Assembly (NCBI GenBank): GCA_037139695.1
Contig: JBAXFX010000004.1
Span: 1 to 32,434, forward strand
Length of the DNA: 32,434 nucleotides
Direction of reading: 5' to 3'
From: JAAXTX01 sp037139695
GTDB taxonomy: Bacteria > Patescibacteriota > Minisyncoccia > Moranbacterales > UBA1568
Positions 20,073 to 28,703 of the stretch are shown piece after piece. The position numbers and the translations under genes were made by a program. How positions within the stretch are numbered: position 1 is the stretch's first letter; every line of letters starts with the position of its first letter. The notes below the pieces were generated by a model. The model worked only from the letters and a program-made list of their open reading frames with translations. It had not been told where the DNA came from and did not search any database.

Positions 20073-20681
20073 ATGGAAGAAGATAAAGACATGAGCTACG
20101 AGGAGGGATTGACGGAGAAGGTGAAGGCCTGGGTTCAGGAAAACCTCCGCATCGTCACGAGCGTCTTCATTGTCGCGGTCATCGCGTTCGGAATCTATTC
20201 ATATTCCGACCGAACGGTTCCGGGAAATGAAACGGATCTGAAAAAGATAGCGTCATCCGAAACCTCGAAGGAGGATACGTCGGGTGCCGTCACCTCGGAA
20301 CAGGCCGCAGACAAGGCGTCCATGCAGGCGGCCACGGATACGAAGGCGGCAACGAAGCCGGCAGAGACCAGCCGCGAAACGGAAACCTCGTTTATCGAGG
20401 TTGCGACCAGCGGAAACGGACTCACCCATCTCGCCCGTCAGGCGACGACCGATTACCTCGACAAGAACGCCGACTCGTCACTGACGAACGAACATCGGAT
20501 CTATATCGAGGACTACCTTCGCAAGAAGGTCGGGCACCAGGGAGGCGTCAGGACCGGGACGAGCGTGGAATTCTCGAAGGACCTCATCAAGCAGGCCGTC
20601 GACGCGTCCAAGCAGTTGAACGACCGACAACTCCAGAACCTGAAGAAATATTCCGCCCGCGTTTCGGCATTCCGAAAATAG
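20073..20681 (+). CDS. Small single-pass membrane protein with a LysM-like domain
   Basis: The 202-residue protein has a charged N-terminus, one membrane segment (about 26-44, VTSVFIVAVIAFGIYSY), a Ser/Thr/Ala/Lys-rich linker (about 50-105) and a folded C-terminal domain (about 105-199). That domain has GNGLTHLARQATTDYL, RIYIEDYLRKKVG, GTSVEFSKDLI and LNDRQLQNLKKYSARV. It is clearly homologous to residues about 1272-1363 of the giant protein at 23891-28591. GxGxTHLA and VxxGxxVEF suggest an expanded LysM-like fold, which would bind peptidoglycan or glycan; this is an inference. AAGGAAGG before ATG 20073 sets the start (a GTG three codons upstream is possible). Its own promoter and terminator make it a single-gene unit, convergent with the ATPase gene. 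Confidence 0.78.
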   Translation: MEEDKDMSYEEGLTEKVKAWVQENLRIVTSVFIVAVIAFGIYSYSDRTVPGNETDLKKIASSETSKEDTSGAVTSEQAADKASMQAATDTKAATKPAETSRETETSFIEVATSGNGLTHLARQATTDYLDKNADSSLTNEHRIYIEDYLRKKVGHQGGVRTGTSVEFSKDLIKQAVDASKQLNDRQLQNLKKYSARVSAFRK

Positions 20682-20733
20682 GAGAGGGTGGAACAGAGAC
20701 GAGCATACCTACCGTTCTTTCGATTATTCTGAA

Positions 20734-20760
20734 GAAAGCCCCGCAACGCGGGGCTTTCTT
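20734..20760. terminator. Bidirectional terminator between convergent genes
   Basis: GAAAGCCCCGC-AAC-GCGGGGCTTTC, an 11-bp perfect stem followed by TT on the plus strand and TTC on the minus strand. It lies between the small LysM-like gene and the ATPase gene. Confidence 0.8.
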
Positions 20761-20863
20761 CGTTCCTCCATACAAGACAGGTATTATTGTGCGACGAGGT
20801 ATACTGAATCAAACATATCTATCGTAGCTCCCGTATCACGCCATTGAATCGTTTGATTCGGTG

Positions 20864-23407
20864 TCACTCCCCGAACTTCCGGGCGACCCGCATGAAGTCG
20901 TTCACCCGGTCGAGGATCTCGCGATTCACGATAGTCGCATCGCGCCCGTACCGCAGTCTCGAAAGCTCCTTGAGCGCCTCGGCCACCTGCCGGTCGCCCT
21001 GAGGCGATGGGAGCGTCTTCATATTGAACGGCTTCGTCTGCTCGCCGTTGATCAGGAGCCGGGCGAATCCCTGCCGGTTGTCCACATTCATGAGGTCGTT
21101 CGCGGTGAAGACCGGCGCGAACTGCTTCTCGAGGAATTCCGCGTCTTCCGGCCCGACGCGAAGCGCGACCATGGATCCCACATTGCCGAACACCGCCTTC
21201 GATATCTCCTCCTTGAGCTGGGCGATGAACTGGTGCACGATGATGAGGTCGAGCCGGTACTTGCGCGCCTCGGACAGGATCTGCGCGATGGAATCCGTCG
21301 TCACGTTCTGGAACTCGTCCATGTAGAGGTAGAAGTCCTTCCGTTCGTTCTCCGGCATATCGGCACGGGAGAGTGCCGCCATCAGGAGCTTGCCCACGAT
21401 GACCATGCCGAGAAGCCGCGCGTTGATCTCGCCGATTCTCCCCTTCGACAGGTTCACCAGGAGAATTTTCCCCCCGTCCATGATGCCCCGGAAGTCGATA
21501 CTCGACTCCTGTTGGGCGATGATCGGCCGCATGATGTCGTTGGAGATGAACGTGGTCAGCTTCGAGGTGATGTACGGCACCATGTTCGCGAGTGCCGCGT
21601 CGCCACCGGCTTTCTCGGCCTCCTTGGTCCAGAAGTCACGCACGATCGGGTTCGTGCAGTGTGAAAGCTTCATCTTCCGGAATTCCTCGTCCGCGAGCAC
21701 GCGCGAGATCTCCATCAGGGTCGATCCGCTCTCCGGATGTTCCATAATAAGCAGCATCGCGTTTCGCATGTACTGCTCGAACATCGGACCGCCCGTCGAT
21801 TTGAGGTCGTACAGCTGATCGAAGATGCCGATCATCTCGTTGATGACGAAGGTCTTCTGCTCCGGATGTTTCGGATCGTATTCGAGCATATTGAGCCCGA
21901 TGGGTCGCCCCACGTCGGACGGGTCGAAGACGATCACGTCGTCCGCACGCTCGCGCGGTATGGAAGCGAGGATGTTTTCGATCGCATCGCCATGCGGGTC
22001 GATGAAGCAGAGGCCGTGTCCCGCCTTGGCGTCCCACTTCGCGAGCCCCTCGATGAAATACGATTTTCCAGTCCCGGTCTGGCCGACGACATACAGATGA
22101 CGGCGGCGGTCGTCGTCGGTGAGACGGATATCCGTCCGTGTGCCACGATAGTCATTGTACCCGAGCGGGATCCCTTCCTTGGGGATATTGATCGGCGGCG
22201 CGGCGGCACCGGCCTTGAGCCACTTGATCTTCGGGGTCTCGGTCACCGAGATCGGAAAGTGGAAAATGGTCGCCACCTCCTCGGCGGACAGCAAGACGGC
22301 ATGCTCGGCGTCGAAGTTCCGGAAGATGTAGTCAAACGCGGCCCGCTTTCCTTTCTTGCGCTTCTTCACGCAAAGCGAGTTCACCTCGGTGTAGTCGAAC
22401 TGCGTGAAGGCGTTCTCCATGTGCGAAAGAAGCTCCTCCGCCCGGGACTCGGTCTTCGCCGATGCGAGCAGTCGGATGTTTGCCCGAAAGGCCGGCAAAT
22501 TAGATTTGTTCTCGATCGCCTTCACGAGCTCCTGCTCCTCGGGTGTGAGTGATACGACCTTATCCTCGGGCTTCTGCCGGTTCGGATCCGATGCCGCGGA
22601 CATGCCGGAGGTCGCCTGCGATGATGTTTCCTTCACGACGGCCTTGGCGACGCTCTTGGCAAACGCGGCGTGCGAGGACAGCGGATTCTCGATCGCGTGT
22701 TTCAGCTGTTTCCCCTGTTGCATCCGTTGGGCGATTTCCTTGCCCTGCTTGCGCCATTCGTTCCCGCCGGCCGGCGCGAGCACGAGCTGGATCACGGCAC
22801 CCTCGTCCTCCGTGTCCATCTTACTCATCGCCGTCGCGATCTCATCGAGCGAATCGGTCCCCATCATCTTATAGGTCCGAAGTGGCAATGCGAAGGTCTT
22901 CTTGAGCTCAAGCACCGAGATCGCCGTCGCGGAACCCGGCGCGAAAATCGTATAATCAGACGCTTTCTCGATGACCGCATCCGGAAAAAAACTATGCACC
23001 TGTTTCTCGATCCCGTCGCGGAACCGCTTGGGCATGGAAATGAAAAACAGGATTTCCTCGCTGCCCGCCGGGTTCGATATCTCGAACACGATGGTCGGCG
23101 CCTCATAGAAGAACCGCTTGATAGGATTCGTGGTGCGTTTGAACGACGCCATGGCCTCGAGGAGCTTCTCCATGACGAGCACTTCTTCCTTCCAGGCCTC
23201 GGCCTGCTTCTGTTCTCCGGGTCGTTCCGCCTTCTTCGTCACGCGGACCAGCTCCACATCCATCGCGATCGACTGGTTCACCTGTGCGCGAAAGCGAAAA
23301 AAGCTCCGTACCACGAGTAGTCCGCCCGTTATCAGGGCAAAAAGCCCCGATACGAGCAGGACCGGCAAAAGGATGACATTGAGATCGAATACGAACGTGA
23401 CTCCCAT
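20864..23407 (-). CDS. VirD4/TraG-type (HerA-related) membrane-anchored ATPase
   Basis: The 847-residue protein has one or two N-terminal hydrophobic segments (about 9-33), then a large region without a clear motif (about 40-400). The ATPase domain follows: Walker A GQTGTGKS (about 442-449), FIDPHGDAIENIL soon after it, and Walker B LYMDEFQN (about 692-699), then ARKYRLDLIIVHQFIAQL, typical of type IV secretion coupling ATPases and their DUF87/HerA relatives. Such proteins form hexamers that move DNA or protein across the membrane. No relaxase or other T4SS genes are in view, so the transported substrate is unknown. It is the third gene of a minus-strand operon behind the giant protein. Confidence 0.85.
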   Translation of the reverse strand: MGVTFVFDLNVILLPVLLVSGLFALITGGLLVVRSFFRFRAQVNQSIAMDVELVRVTKKAERPGEQKQAEAWKEEVLVMEKLLEAMASFKRTTNPIKRFFYEAPTIVFEISNPAGSEEILFFISMPKRFRDGIEKQVHSFFPDAVIEKASDYTIFAPGSATAISVLELKKTFALPLRTYKMMGTDSLDEIATAMSKMDTEDEGAVIQLVLAPAGGNEWRKQGKEIAQRMQQGKQLKHAIENPLSSHAAFAKSVAKAVVKETSSQATSGMSAASDPNRQKPEDKVVSLTPEEQELVKAIENKSNLPAFRANIRLLASAKTESRAEELLSHMENAFTQFDYTEVNSLCVKKRKKGKRAAFDYIFRNFDAEHAVLLSAEEVATIFHFPISVTETPKIKWLKAGAAAPPINIPKEGIPLGYNDYRGTRTDIRLTDDDRRRHLYVVGQTGTGKSYFIEGLAKWDAKAGHGLCFIDPHGDAIENILASIPRERADDVIVFDPSDVGRPIGLNMLEYDPKHPEQKTFVINEMIGIFDQLYDLKSTGGPMFEQYMRNAMLLIMEHPESGSTLMEISRVLADEEFRKMKLSHCTNPIVRDFWTKEAEKAGGDAALANMVPYITSKLTTFISNDIMRPIIAQQESSIDFRGIMDGGKILLVNLSKGRIGEINARLLGMVIVGKLLMAALSRADMPENERKDFYLYMDEFQNVTTDSIAQILSEARKYRLDLIIVHQFIAQLKEEISKAVFGNVGSMVALRVGPEDAEFLEKQFAPVFTANDLMNVDNRQGFARLLINGEQTKPFNMKTLPSPQGDRQVAEALKELSRLRYGRDATIVNREILDRVNDFMRVARKFGE

Positions 23408-23458
23408 AGTGTTGTGTTTGCTTTTTCGTCTTCGTTTTTTCCCCGCACCGACCGATAT

Positions 23459-23881
23459 TTACTCGTCGCGGATCACGCCCTTGGCCACGAGCGCCTCGTA
23501 GAACCGCGAGGCCAACTCGTCATGCATCCGGTCGAGAACGTAATAGTCGTTGAGATGGATGGCGACCTTGACCGCGTACTCCACGCCCTTCGTCTCGACG
23601 AGCGACAGGAGTTTCGTGACGCGCGCCTCCTCGTCCGTCTCATTGTACACCGATTTCGCGTCGAGTTCGACTTCCGCGACCGTCGACGTGACCGGTGTTG
23701 CCGATGCCGGCACCTTCGAAAGGATCTCCGAGAATTTTTCTCCCGCACGCTCTTTCGATGCTTCTACGGATGTCTCTACCGACCGCTCAAACGAAGCGAC
23801 TCCCGGCGCCTGCGGTCCGGCCTCCGGCGTGTTCCCCGCTCCGAGCGGTCTTCCTTCCGGTATATTGATAGCCTGTGGCAT
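23459..23881 (-). CDS. Conserved helical protein of unknown function
   Basis: The 140-residue product has a Pro/Gly/Ala-rich N-terminal third and a helical C-terminal domain (about 70-140) with NETDEEARVTKLLSLVETKG, AVKVAIHLNDYYVLDRMHDEL and SRFYEALVAKGVI. I recall similar small proteins next to these ATPases in other Parcubacteria-like genomes, but no function is known to me. It has no membrane segment. It is 9 bases after the giant gene and 51 before the ATPase gene, so the three are an operon and it may be a soluble partner of the ATPase. Confidence 0.75.
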   Translation of the reverse strand: MPQAINIPEGRPLGAGNTPEAGPQAPGVASFERSVETSVEASKERAGEKFSEILSKVPASATPVTSTVAEVELDAKSVYNETDEEARVTKLLSLVETKGVEYAVKVAIHLNDYYVLDRMHDELASRFYEALVAKGVIRDE

Positions 23882-23890
23882 ACGGTTTTC

Positions 23891-26800
23891 TTACTCATTA
23901 TTCATCTCGTCCGGCATACTGTATCTCCTGGCAATATCGGCAGAATCAGCGAACACTTTCATACGCTCCGGATCATGATGGGATCGCGCGACCTGATCGA
24001 GGAACTCATGAAGCGGCTTTCGGCCGGGAATAATTCCTTCCCGACGCGCCTCGCGGAAAAGGTCGCCGATATATCTTGCCCTCCGCGGATCCATACCGGT
24101 CCCGTCCCAGAACGGTTTCCTCGCCGCCTGGATAATTATCTTGGGAACATCCTTTGCCGGCATCCGACCGATTTCCTGAAAGACCTGCCGGCTCTCTTTC
24201 GGACTCCAGAAAAACGGCTGGTCTCCCTTAGGTGGTATCGGTCCGTACACCTCGGCATCCGCCGGTATATTCGGTAGAGCCTTCGGGGTCGGCGTGGCAG
24301 CCGGCAGATCGGAATCCGAGACCTGTGGCACTTTCGGCCCAGGCACGACGCTCGCGACTTCCGGCGCCACCGGCGCTTTTGGTACCGGGACATCAAGCGC
24401 TTCCGTCGGGACGGTCGGGGCGGGAGCGGATGCCGCCTCAGCCACAGCATTGGCCGGTCCGGCCACAGGTACTTCCGGAGCGGGCACCGTTCCGGCACGG
24501 AACTCATGTACCTGATCCGCGAACTGTTTCAGGTTCTGCAGCTGTGCCTCGTTCAGCCCCTTTGCCTTGCCGATCGCCTCGTCCATCAGGTCCTTCGTAA
24601 ATTCCACCTTCGACCCGACGTGCACTGTGCCGGCATGCGCGACCTTCTTCTGCAGATAGTCCTCGATATAGACCTTCTGCTCCGCCGTCAACCCGGACAG
24701 ATCCTTATGCTGTCCGACATATTCCGCAAGCGCCCGCCGTGCGAGGTGCGTCATGCCATCACCCGGCTTCGCGGTCTCGGCAAAAACCTTCGAAGCGGCC
24801 TTCGCGCTTTTTTCAGCCGTCCGTTCGACCGCTTCTTTCAACGCACCCGCCGGAGCCATGCTTTTCATTCCCGGTTGAATAGGTGCACTATGTGGAATGG
24901 TCGAATCAGGAGCAACGCCTCCTTTTATTTTCGTTGCGGCTTTGACAGCCTTGTCCGCGATCTCATGCGAGGAAGCACCGGCACCCGATCCGCCCGGAAG
25001 AGGAGTCGGAGCTCCGATATTGGCATGATGGAGCCAATCGGCCGCGGCATGTGCCCCCTGAGCGACCGAGGCGCCGAGCAACCCGATCGTTCCCGACATA
25101 ACCGCCCCCTTCTTCGTCTCGAACCACTTATAATCGCTCCGGGCCGACTTCACGCGTTCTTCCTCCTGCTTTTGCTTTTCCCCAAACATCCTCTCAAAAC
25201 GGTATGAGACGCTTTGTTCCTTACTATCATCGGCATCCGTAAAAATCCCTACGGTCGTCTCCGCCCGGGACAATGCCTCCAACAGACGTATCCGACTCCG
25301 TATTCCTTCCGCTCCGTCCCCGAAACTCACCTGGTCATCATCGAGCTTCTTCTTGACAGAGTCGACGCGCGCGACGAGATTCTTTAATTCCCGCTTCATC
25401 CCTTCCGCATCATCGGCTGACAATTTTGCCACCCGATCATTGATATTGTCGAGGCGCTCGGCAAGCCCGCGCTTTCGTCCGTCATTCCGATCCTTTTCCG
25501 AAGCCGCGGCATGGACCATCGTCCGCTTGCTCCCGGCAAGTTTTTCTTGAGAGAGTTCCTCAGGTTTCCCGAGCAATTTCTTAAACCAACCGCCATTATC
25601 CGCTCCCTTGGTCGCAACCGGCGACTCGATACCTCGCCTGGCCTGCCGGTCCTGTTCGGCAAGATTTTCCTTCGCCCGCCGATATCCCGTCACGCCACCC
25701 AGAATGGAAGCGATGATCGGGGCTGCCGCCAACGAGGCGACTCCGGCCCCCATGAGGGCGAACCGACCTGCCACACCGCCCGCGAAATAGGCCGTACGTT
25801 CCGCGCCGGTCGTTGTCAACGTAGCCGCAAAAAGATTCTGCCGTTCAAGTTTCTCAAGATGCTTCCCGATTTCCGGATGTGCCTGCAGGTGCTGGACGAG
25901 CCGGACACGGTTGTCGGCCACCCGCAAGGCGACATATTCATCCCGTACCGCCTTATAGTCATTCGGGTCCGTCCGTTCCCGATCGATGAATCCGCTTAAT
26001 CGGTCCTGCGCCGCGTCATAAACCTGCTTCGCCTCATCATATTTCCTGCGATCGCTTTTCGACGCCTCCTCAAGAGACCATTCCTGCGGAATCTTCGAAA
26101 ACGCATTCGCCGCCCCGTTGAACGCGGCCCATTCCGCCGTAGCTGTCGCATCGTTTTCCAAACCCTGGACCGATGACAGGAATTTGATATCGAATGTCCC
26201 GTCCGCCTTTCCTTCCACGTCCAATCCGCTCATCTTCACGCCCCCTATCAGCTGTCCGAGCTCTTGGCGATATTCATTTATTCCGCCATGCAACACCTTC
26301 TCCGCGATTTCCTTCCGTGCCTTGGCCACATGATAACCCTTGAAAATGCCTCCCTTGGCCGTATCCCGCGCGCTATCCTCGATATTCCGTGCCGCCGCCT
26401 GCGACAGACTTTCCGCAACGAACAACTGCTGCCCTTCGGTCAGTTCGGAAAACCCATCGAACATCAATAATTCGGCGCTCGTAATACCGAGCCCCTTGAA
26501 TTTCTCCTGTACGGCGTCGGAAAGTTCCTTCTCCTCGTGAGATTCCGACTCATCCGGAAGGCTCAGCGGTTCGGGATCCGGTTCAAGCGAGAGCGGCTTC
26601 ACAAGATCTGCTTCCGGCGTCGCCGTCTGAGAGGTATCGGGCGTCACGGGTTCCGGGGGTTTTACTCCTTCGTCTTGCACATCCGGATTTTCCTCCCCTT
26701 CCGAAAAATCCGGCACCGGCTTCGGAGTAGTCGGCACCGCACCGGGCGCAACGTCCGGCGCCTTCGCAAAAGACTCAAGTTCCGTTTTCACCGCAGTCAA

Positions 26801-28591
26801 TTCCGCCCTTGTTTTCTTCTTCGCCTCCTCTATACGCGTCATCTCTTCGTCGATCTTCCGCAGATCATCCGTGGTCACCGGCTTTTCCGACTCCATCTTC
26901 GCGGTTATCTCCTCGGACGATTTCAAATCGGTCAATACTTTCTTGATCTCTTCGATTTTTTTCATCTGTTCCGACCACCGCGAAACCAACCCTTCGAATA
27001 CGTTCTGAGCCTTGGTTCGTTCCGCCTCCAGGGCACGCAGATATGAATCATGCGATTCCAATTCGGACCGGAGAGCATCGGCTCGACGGTTCAAACGTTC
27101 CGCGTCACTCTCCAGGGGAGGCAGCTCCTTCAACTTTTTTACTTTCTTACTCCTATCCGGGAAACGCTCGATTTTCTCGAGATTCAACGCATCGATTTTC
27201 TCCCTGAGCGATTCAGGGTTTCTCCGCAGTTCCAGATCCGCTTCCTTGTTCCGGATATGTTTCTCCGCCCTCAAAATATCCCCTTCAAGCCGTGCGATAT
27301 TTTCAGAAACAAACTCATCGCCCCCATTTTTTTTCAAATCATCCAGTTGATTTTTCTCCCTTTCAAGCTGAGCCTTCAGGTCAGAGATTTCCTGTTCGAA
27401 TTCTTCCGGCCCACCCTGATTCCCCGCCAGGATCCAAAGAAGCCTGCTTATTTCCGCATGTATCTCTTTCTCAGTCATCGATTTCGACACTGATTCGATC
27501 TCAGAATCGGGCTTCAGTACCGTTTCAGAATCCGCTTCCCCTCCCGGTTCCGGTTCCACGACCGTTTCCGACGTTACTTGATCGGTTGTCGGTTCGATAT
27601 CCGGCCCCAGGTCCGATCTCACATCCGACGGATTCTTTTCATCGATCGCGCTCTCCGACGACGAAAGGATTTCGCTCCCTTTCATGTCATTCGTTTTCCC
27701 CTTCTCTGCCTCACCGATGATGAAATTCAACTCCTCCACCGCATGGGAAAGTTGAAACTTTTTCCGCACCGATCGCCGTTCTTCCCGATCTCGCGCAGAT
27801 GATTCCGCTTCCGCATTCCCGTCCGAGTCCGACTCGGAAAGAGCACCATTCAATCCTGCACGGGTAGCTTTCAGGGATTCGATAATCGCATCCCGCCTGT
27901 TTTGTAATGAGACTAATTTTCCGAAGTCCGTCGATTTTCCGTTTTTTTTCGCTTTCCTGATCTCCTCCTGATTATTGTGTATGGCCGATTTGATCTTTGC
28001 CAGCTCGGCAACCGACTCGACGGTATCGCCATCAAGAAACGTCTTCTTCCCCTCTTCCGGGAGCATATCAATAATTTTCCTTATCTGCCACAATCTGGCA
28101 TCATCGGCCTTCACGGGCGCTTCAACCACCGAAGGAACCGGTTGTTTTCCCTTCGAAACGGGAGTTTTTTTTCTCTTTGTCCTCCTGGCATCTTTCTCCC
28201 GACGCTCCAACTCCGGACCGATGTATTCCAGATCGTTCTGGATGCTCCGAAGCTCGCCCCATTTTTCATCGGAGAGACGGCGCTTGGTCTTTTCTTGCTG
28301 CAATCCGAGCATCCGTTCTTTCAACCGGAAAAATTCATCCGATAACTCCCGAGTACCCCATTCCTTCTTTCGGAACAGAAACGGTTTTCCCGTCTTCAGT
28401 TCTTTCCGTGCATCATCCTTTCGGTCATCCGAAGGAATGTGCTCGATTCGTTTTTCTTCGGCAATATCCGAAACAACAGGGACTTCGACCCCTTTCCGGG
28501 ACTGCTGTTCCGATGCCTCAAGTTCGGCCTTTAATTTTTCCAAAGAATCCTGCCAATCCTTTTTCGGAGGATTCTTTTTTTCTGACATCAT
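23891..28591 (-). CDS. Giant coiled-coil membrane protein with a LysM-like domain
   Basis: The 1566-residue protein is not a named family. Residues about 1-640 are charged and predicted coiled coil, with Glu/Pro/Asp-rich linkers. A conserved helical block spans about 697-935 (ITSAELLMFDGFSELTEGQQ, later IPQEWSLEEASKSDRRKYDEA). Hydrophobic segments follow at about 935-970 and 1162-1186. A LysM-like domain (about 1272-1363: GDGMTHLARRALAEY, YIEDYLQKKVAHAG, VGSKVEFTKDL) matches the small protein at 20073-20681. After a Pro/Ala-rich linker there is a C-terminal helical domain (about 1459-1566). The block order suggests a cytoplasmic coiled-coil body, membrane crossing and an outside glycan-binding part; this topology is inferred. 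The start is ATG 28591 or the next codon; no Shine-Dalgarno is seen. It is first in the operon with the 140-residue protein and the ATPase. Confidence 0.8.
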   Translation of the reverse strand: MMSEKKNPPKKDWQDSLEKLKAELEASEQQSRKGVEVPVVSDIAEEKRIEHIPSDDRKDDARKELKTGKPFLFRKKEWGTRELSDEFFRLKERMLGLQQEKTKRRLSDEKWGELRSIQNDLEYIGPELERREKDARRTKRKKTPVSKGKQPVPSVVEAPVKADDARLWQIRKIIDMLPEEGKKTFLDGDTVESVAELAKIKSAIHNNQEEIRKAKKNGKSTDFGKLVSLQNRRDAIIESLKATRAGLNGALSESDSDGNAEAESSARDREERRSVRKKFQLSHAVEELNFIIGEAEKGKTNDMKGSEILSSSESAIDEKNPSDVRSDLGPDIEPTTDQVTSETVVEPEPGGEADSETVLKPDSEIESVSKSMTEKEIHAEISRLLWILAGNQGGPEEFEQEISDLKAQLEREKNQLDDLKKNGGDEFVSENIARLEGDILRAEKHIRNKEADLELRRNPESLREKIDALNLEKIERFPDRSKKVKKLKELPPLESDAERLNRRADALRSELESHDSYLRALEAERTKAQNVFEGLVSRWSEQMKKIEEIKKVLTDLKSSEEITAKMESEKPVTTDDLRKIDEEMTRIEEAKKKTRAELTAVKTELESFAKAPDVAPGAVPTTPKPVPDFSEGEENPDVQDEGVKPPEPVTPDTSQTATPEADLVKPLSLEPDPEPLSLPDESESHEEKELSDAVQEKFKGLGITSAELLMFDGFSELTEGQQLFVAESLSQAAARNIEDSARDTAKGGIFKGYHVAKARKEIAEKVLHGGINEYRQELGQLIGGVKMSGLDVEGKADGTFDIKFLSSVQGLENDATATAEWAAFNGAANAFSKIPQEWSLEEASKSDRRKYDEAKQVYDAAQDRLSGFIDRERTDPNDYKAVRDEYVALRVADNRVRLVQHLQAHPEIGKHLEKLERQNLFAATLTTTGAERTAYFAGGVAGRFALMGAGVASLAAAPIIASILGGVTGYRRAKENLAEQDRQARRGIESPVATKGADNGGWFKKLLGKPEELSQEKLAGSKRTMVHAAASEKDRNDGRKRGLAERLDNINDRVAKLSADDAEGMKRELKNLVARVDSVKKKLDDDQVSFGDGAEGIRSRIRLLEALSRAETTVGIFTDADDSKEQSVSYRFERMFGEKQKQEEERVKSARSDYKWFETKKGAVMSGTIGLLGASVAQGAHAAADWLHHANIGAPTPLPGGSGAGASSHEIADKAVKAATKIKGGVAPDSTIPHSAPIQPGMKSMAPAGALKEAVERTAEKSAKAASKVFAETAKPGDGMTHLARRALAEYVGQHKDLSGLTAEQKVYIEDYLQKKVAHAGTVHVGSKVEFTKDLMDEAIGKAKGLNEAQLQNLKQFADQVHEFRAGTVPAPEVPVAGPANAVAEAASAPAPTVPTEALDVPVPKAPVAPEVASVVPGPKVPQVSDSDLPAATPTPKALPNIPADAEVYGPIPPKGDQPFFWSPKESRQVFQEIGRMPAKDVPKIIIQAARKPFWDGTGMDPRRARYIGDLFREARREGIIPGRKPLHEFLDQVARSHHDPERMKVFADSADIARRYSMPDEMNNE

Positions 28592-28665
28592 ACGTATAAT
28601 CAGACAGTGTTCAAAACGAACCTTTCAATACTCTCTTTCGAATGTTCGGCGTACCGATCTTTTTA

Positions 28666-28674
28666 TGCTATAAT
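28666..28674 (+). promoter_or_regulatory. Extended -10 promoter of the glycosyltransferase genes
   Basis: TGCTATAAT at 28666-28674 is a perfect extended -10, 29 bases before the ATG at 28704. The -35 region is weak, as is usual for extended -10 promoters. It lies in the 112-base gap between divergent genes; I could not set a promoter for the giant-protein side. Confidence 0.65.
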
Positions 28675-28703
28675 CTTACCACAACAAACCTGAAAGAAAA
28701 AAT

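Noticed and set aside
20864..28591. A complete conjugative or type IV secretion system
   Set aside because: Only one VirD4/TraG-type ATPase is present; there is no relaxase, VirB4, pilin or mating-pair gene in the window.
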